Origin: SIG575 sp045643165
GTDB lineage: Bacteria > Bacillota > Clostridia > Oscillospirales > Acutalibacteraceae
Reading direction: 5' to 3'
Length of the DNA: 14,010 bases
NCBI GenBank assembly: GCA_045643165.1
Contig: JAZUKF010000052.1
Location: 1-14,010, forward strand
In this document: piece after piece, positions 14,008 through 14,010 of the stretch
Layout: every line of letters begins with the position of its first letter
Position numbering within the stretch: position 1 is the stretch's first letter
Made by a program: the position numbers and the translations under genes
The notes under the pieces: model-generated
Databases searched by the model: none
Told to the model about the DNA's origin: nothing
What the model saw: only the letters and a program-made list of their open reading frames with translations

Positions 14008-14010
14008 CTC

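Overview
The window is AT-rich with strong Shine-Dalgarno sites (GGAGG, AAGGAGG), sigma-A promoters with extended -10 elements and U-tailed hairpin terminators. Together with the gene content (TrmK, a DUF1858 redox peptide, a TarI-type cytidylyltransferase, LicD), this points to a low-GC Firmicute, most likely an anaerobic, host-associated Clostridia member. The species cannot be named from sequence alone. No rRNA, tRNA, CRISPR array, transposase or phage structural gene was seen.

Left third (1-3060). A partial gene of uncertain family enters from the left edge. It is followed after 2 nt by a YhhN/TMEM86-family membrane protein. A DUF1858 CxxC peptide follows with its own promoter and a terminator-like hairpin, then trmK (tRNA adenine-22 N1-methyltransferase). 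Between trmK and a convergent second YhhN paralogue lies a compact non-coding element of about 280 bp. It is bounded by 28-nt inverted repeats (26/28 identical) and is full of internal hairpins. Its left repeat encodes the last codons and the stop of trmK, so it looks like a MITE-type insertion.

Middle (3060-7215). A strong promoter drives a three-gene + strand set for surface-glycan decoration: a large LicD-type transferase fused to a degenerate sugar-epimerase (extended SDR) domain, a TarI/IspD-type cytidylyltransferase, and a D-2-hydroxyacid dehydrogenase where a TarJ-type alcohol dehydrogenase might be expected. The set ends at a perfect 13-bp bidirectional terminator shared with the convergent operon.

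Right half (7215-14010). A minus-strand operon starts from a near-consensus promoter at about 13.9 kb and reads manA, an ABC-F ATPase, a Bro-N/Fic fusion, a 597-aa propeller plus alpha/alpha-toroid protein, and a 349-aa miniature GH38 alpha-mannosidase homologue. The genes overlap or are tightly spaced. The GH38-like protein has lost most zinc and catalytic residues and much of the fold, so it is probably a pseudoenzyme. Its 11-nt overlap with the toroid gene suggests the two products act together. A divergent promoter at the right edge reads out of the window.

The most interesting items are the inverted-repeat element rewriting the end of trmK, the pseudo-mannosidase/toroid pair, the LicD-SDR fusion with its unusual cassette, and the Bro-N-Fic protein whose C-terminal inhibitory motif lies at the very end of the chain.
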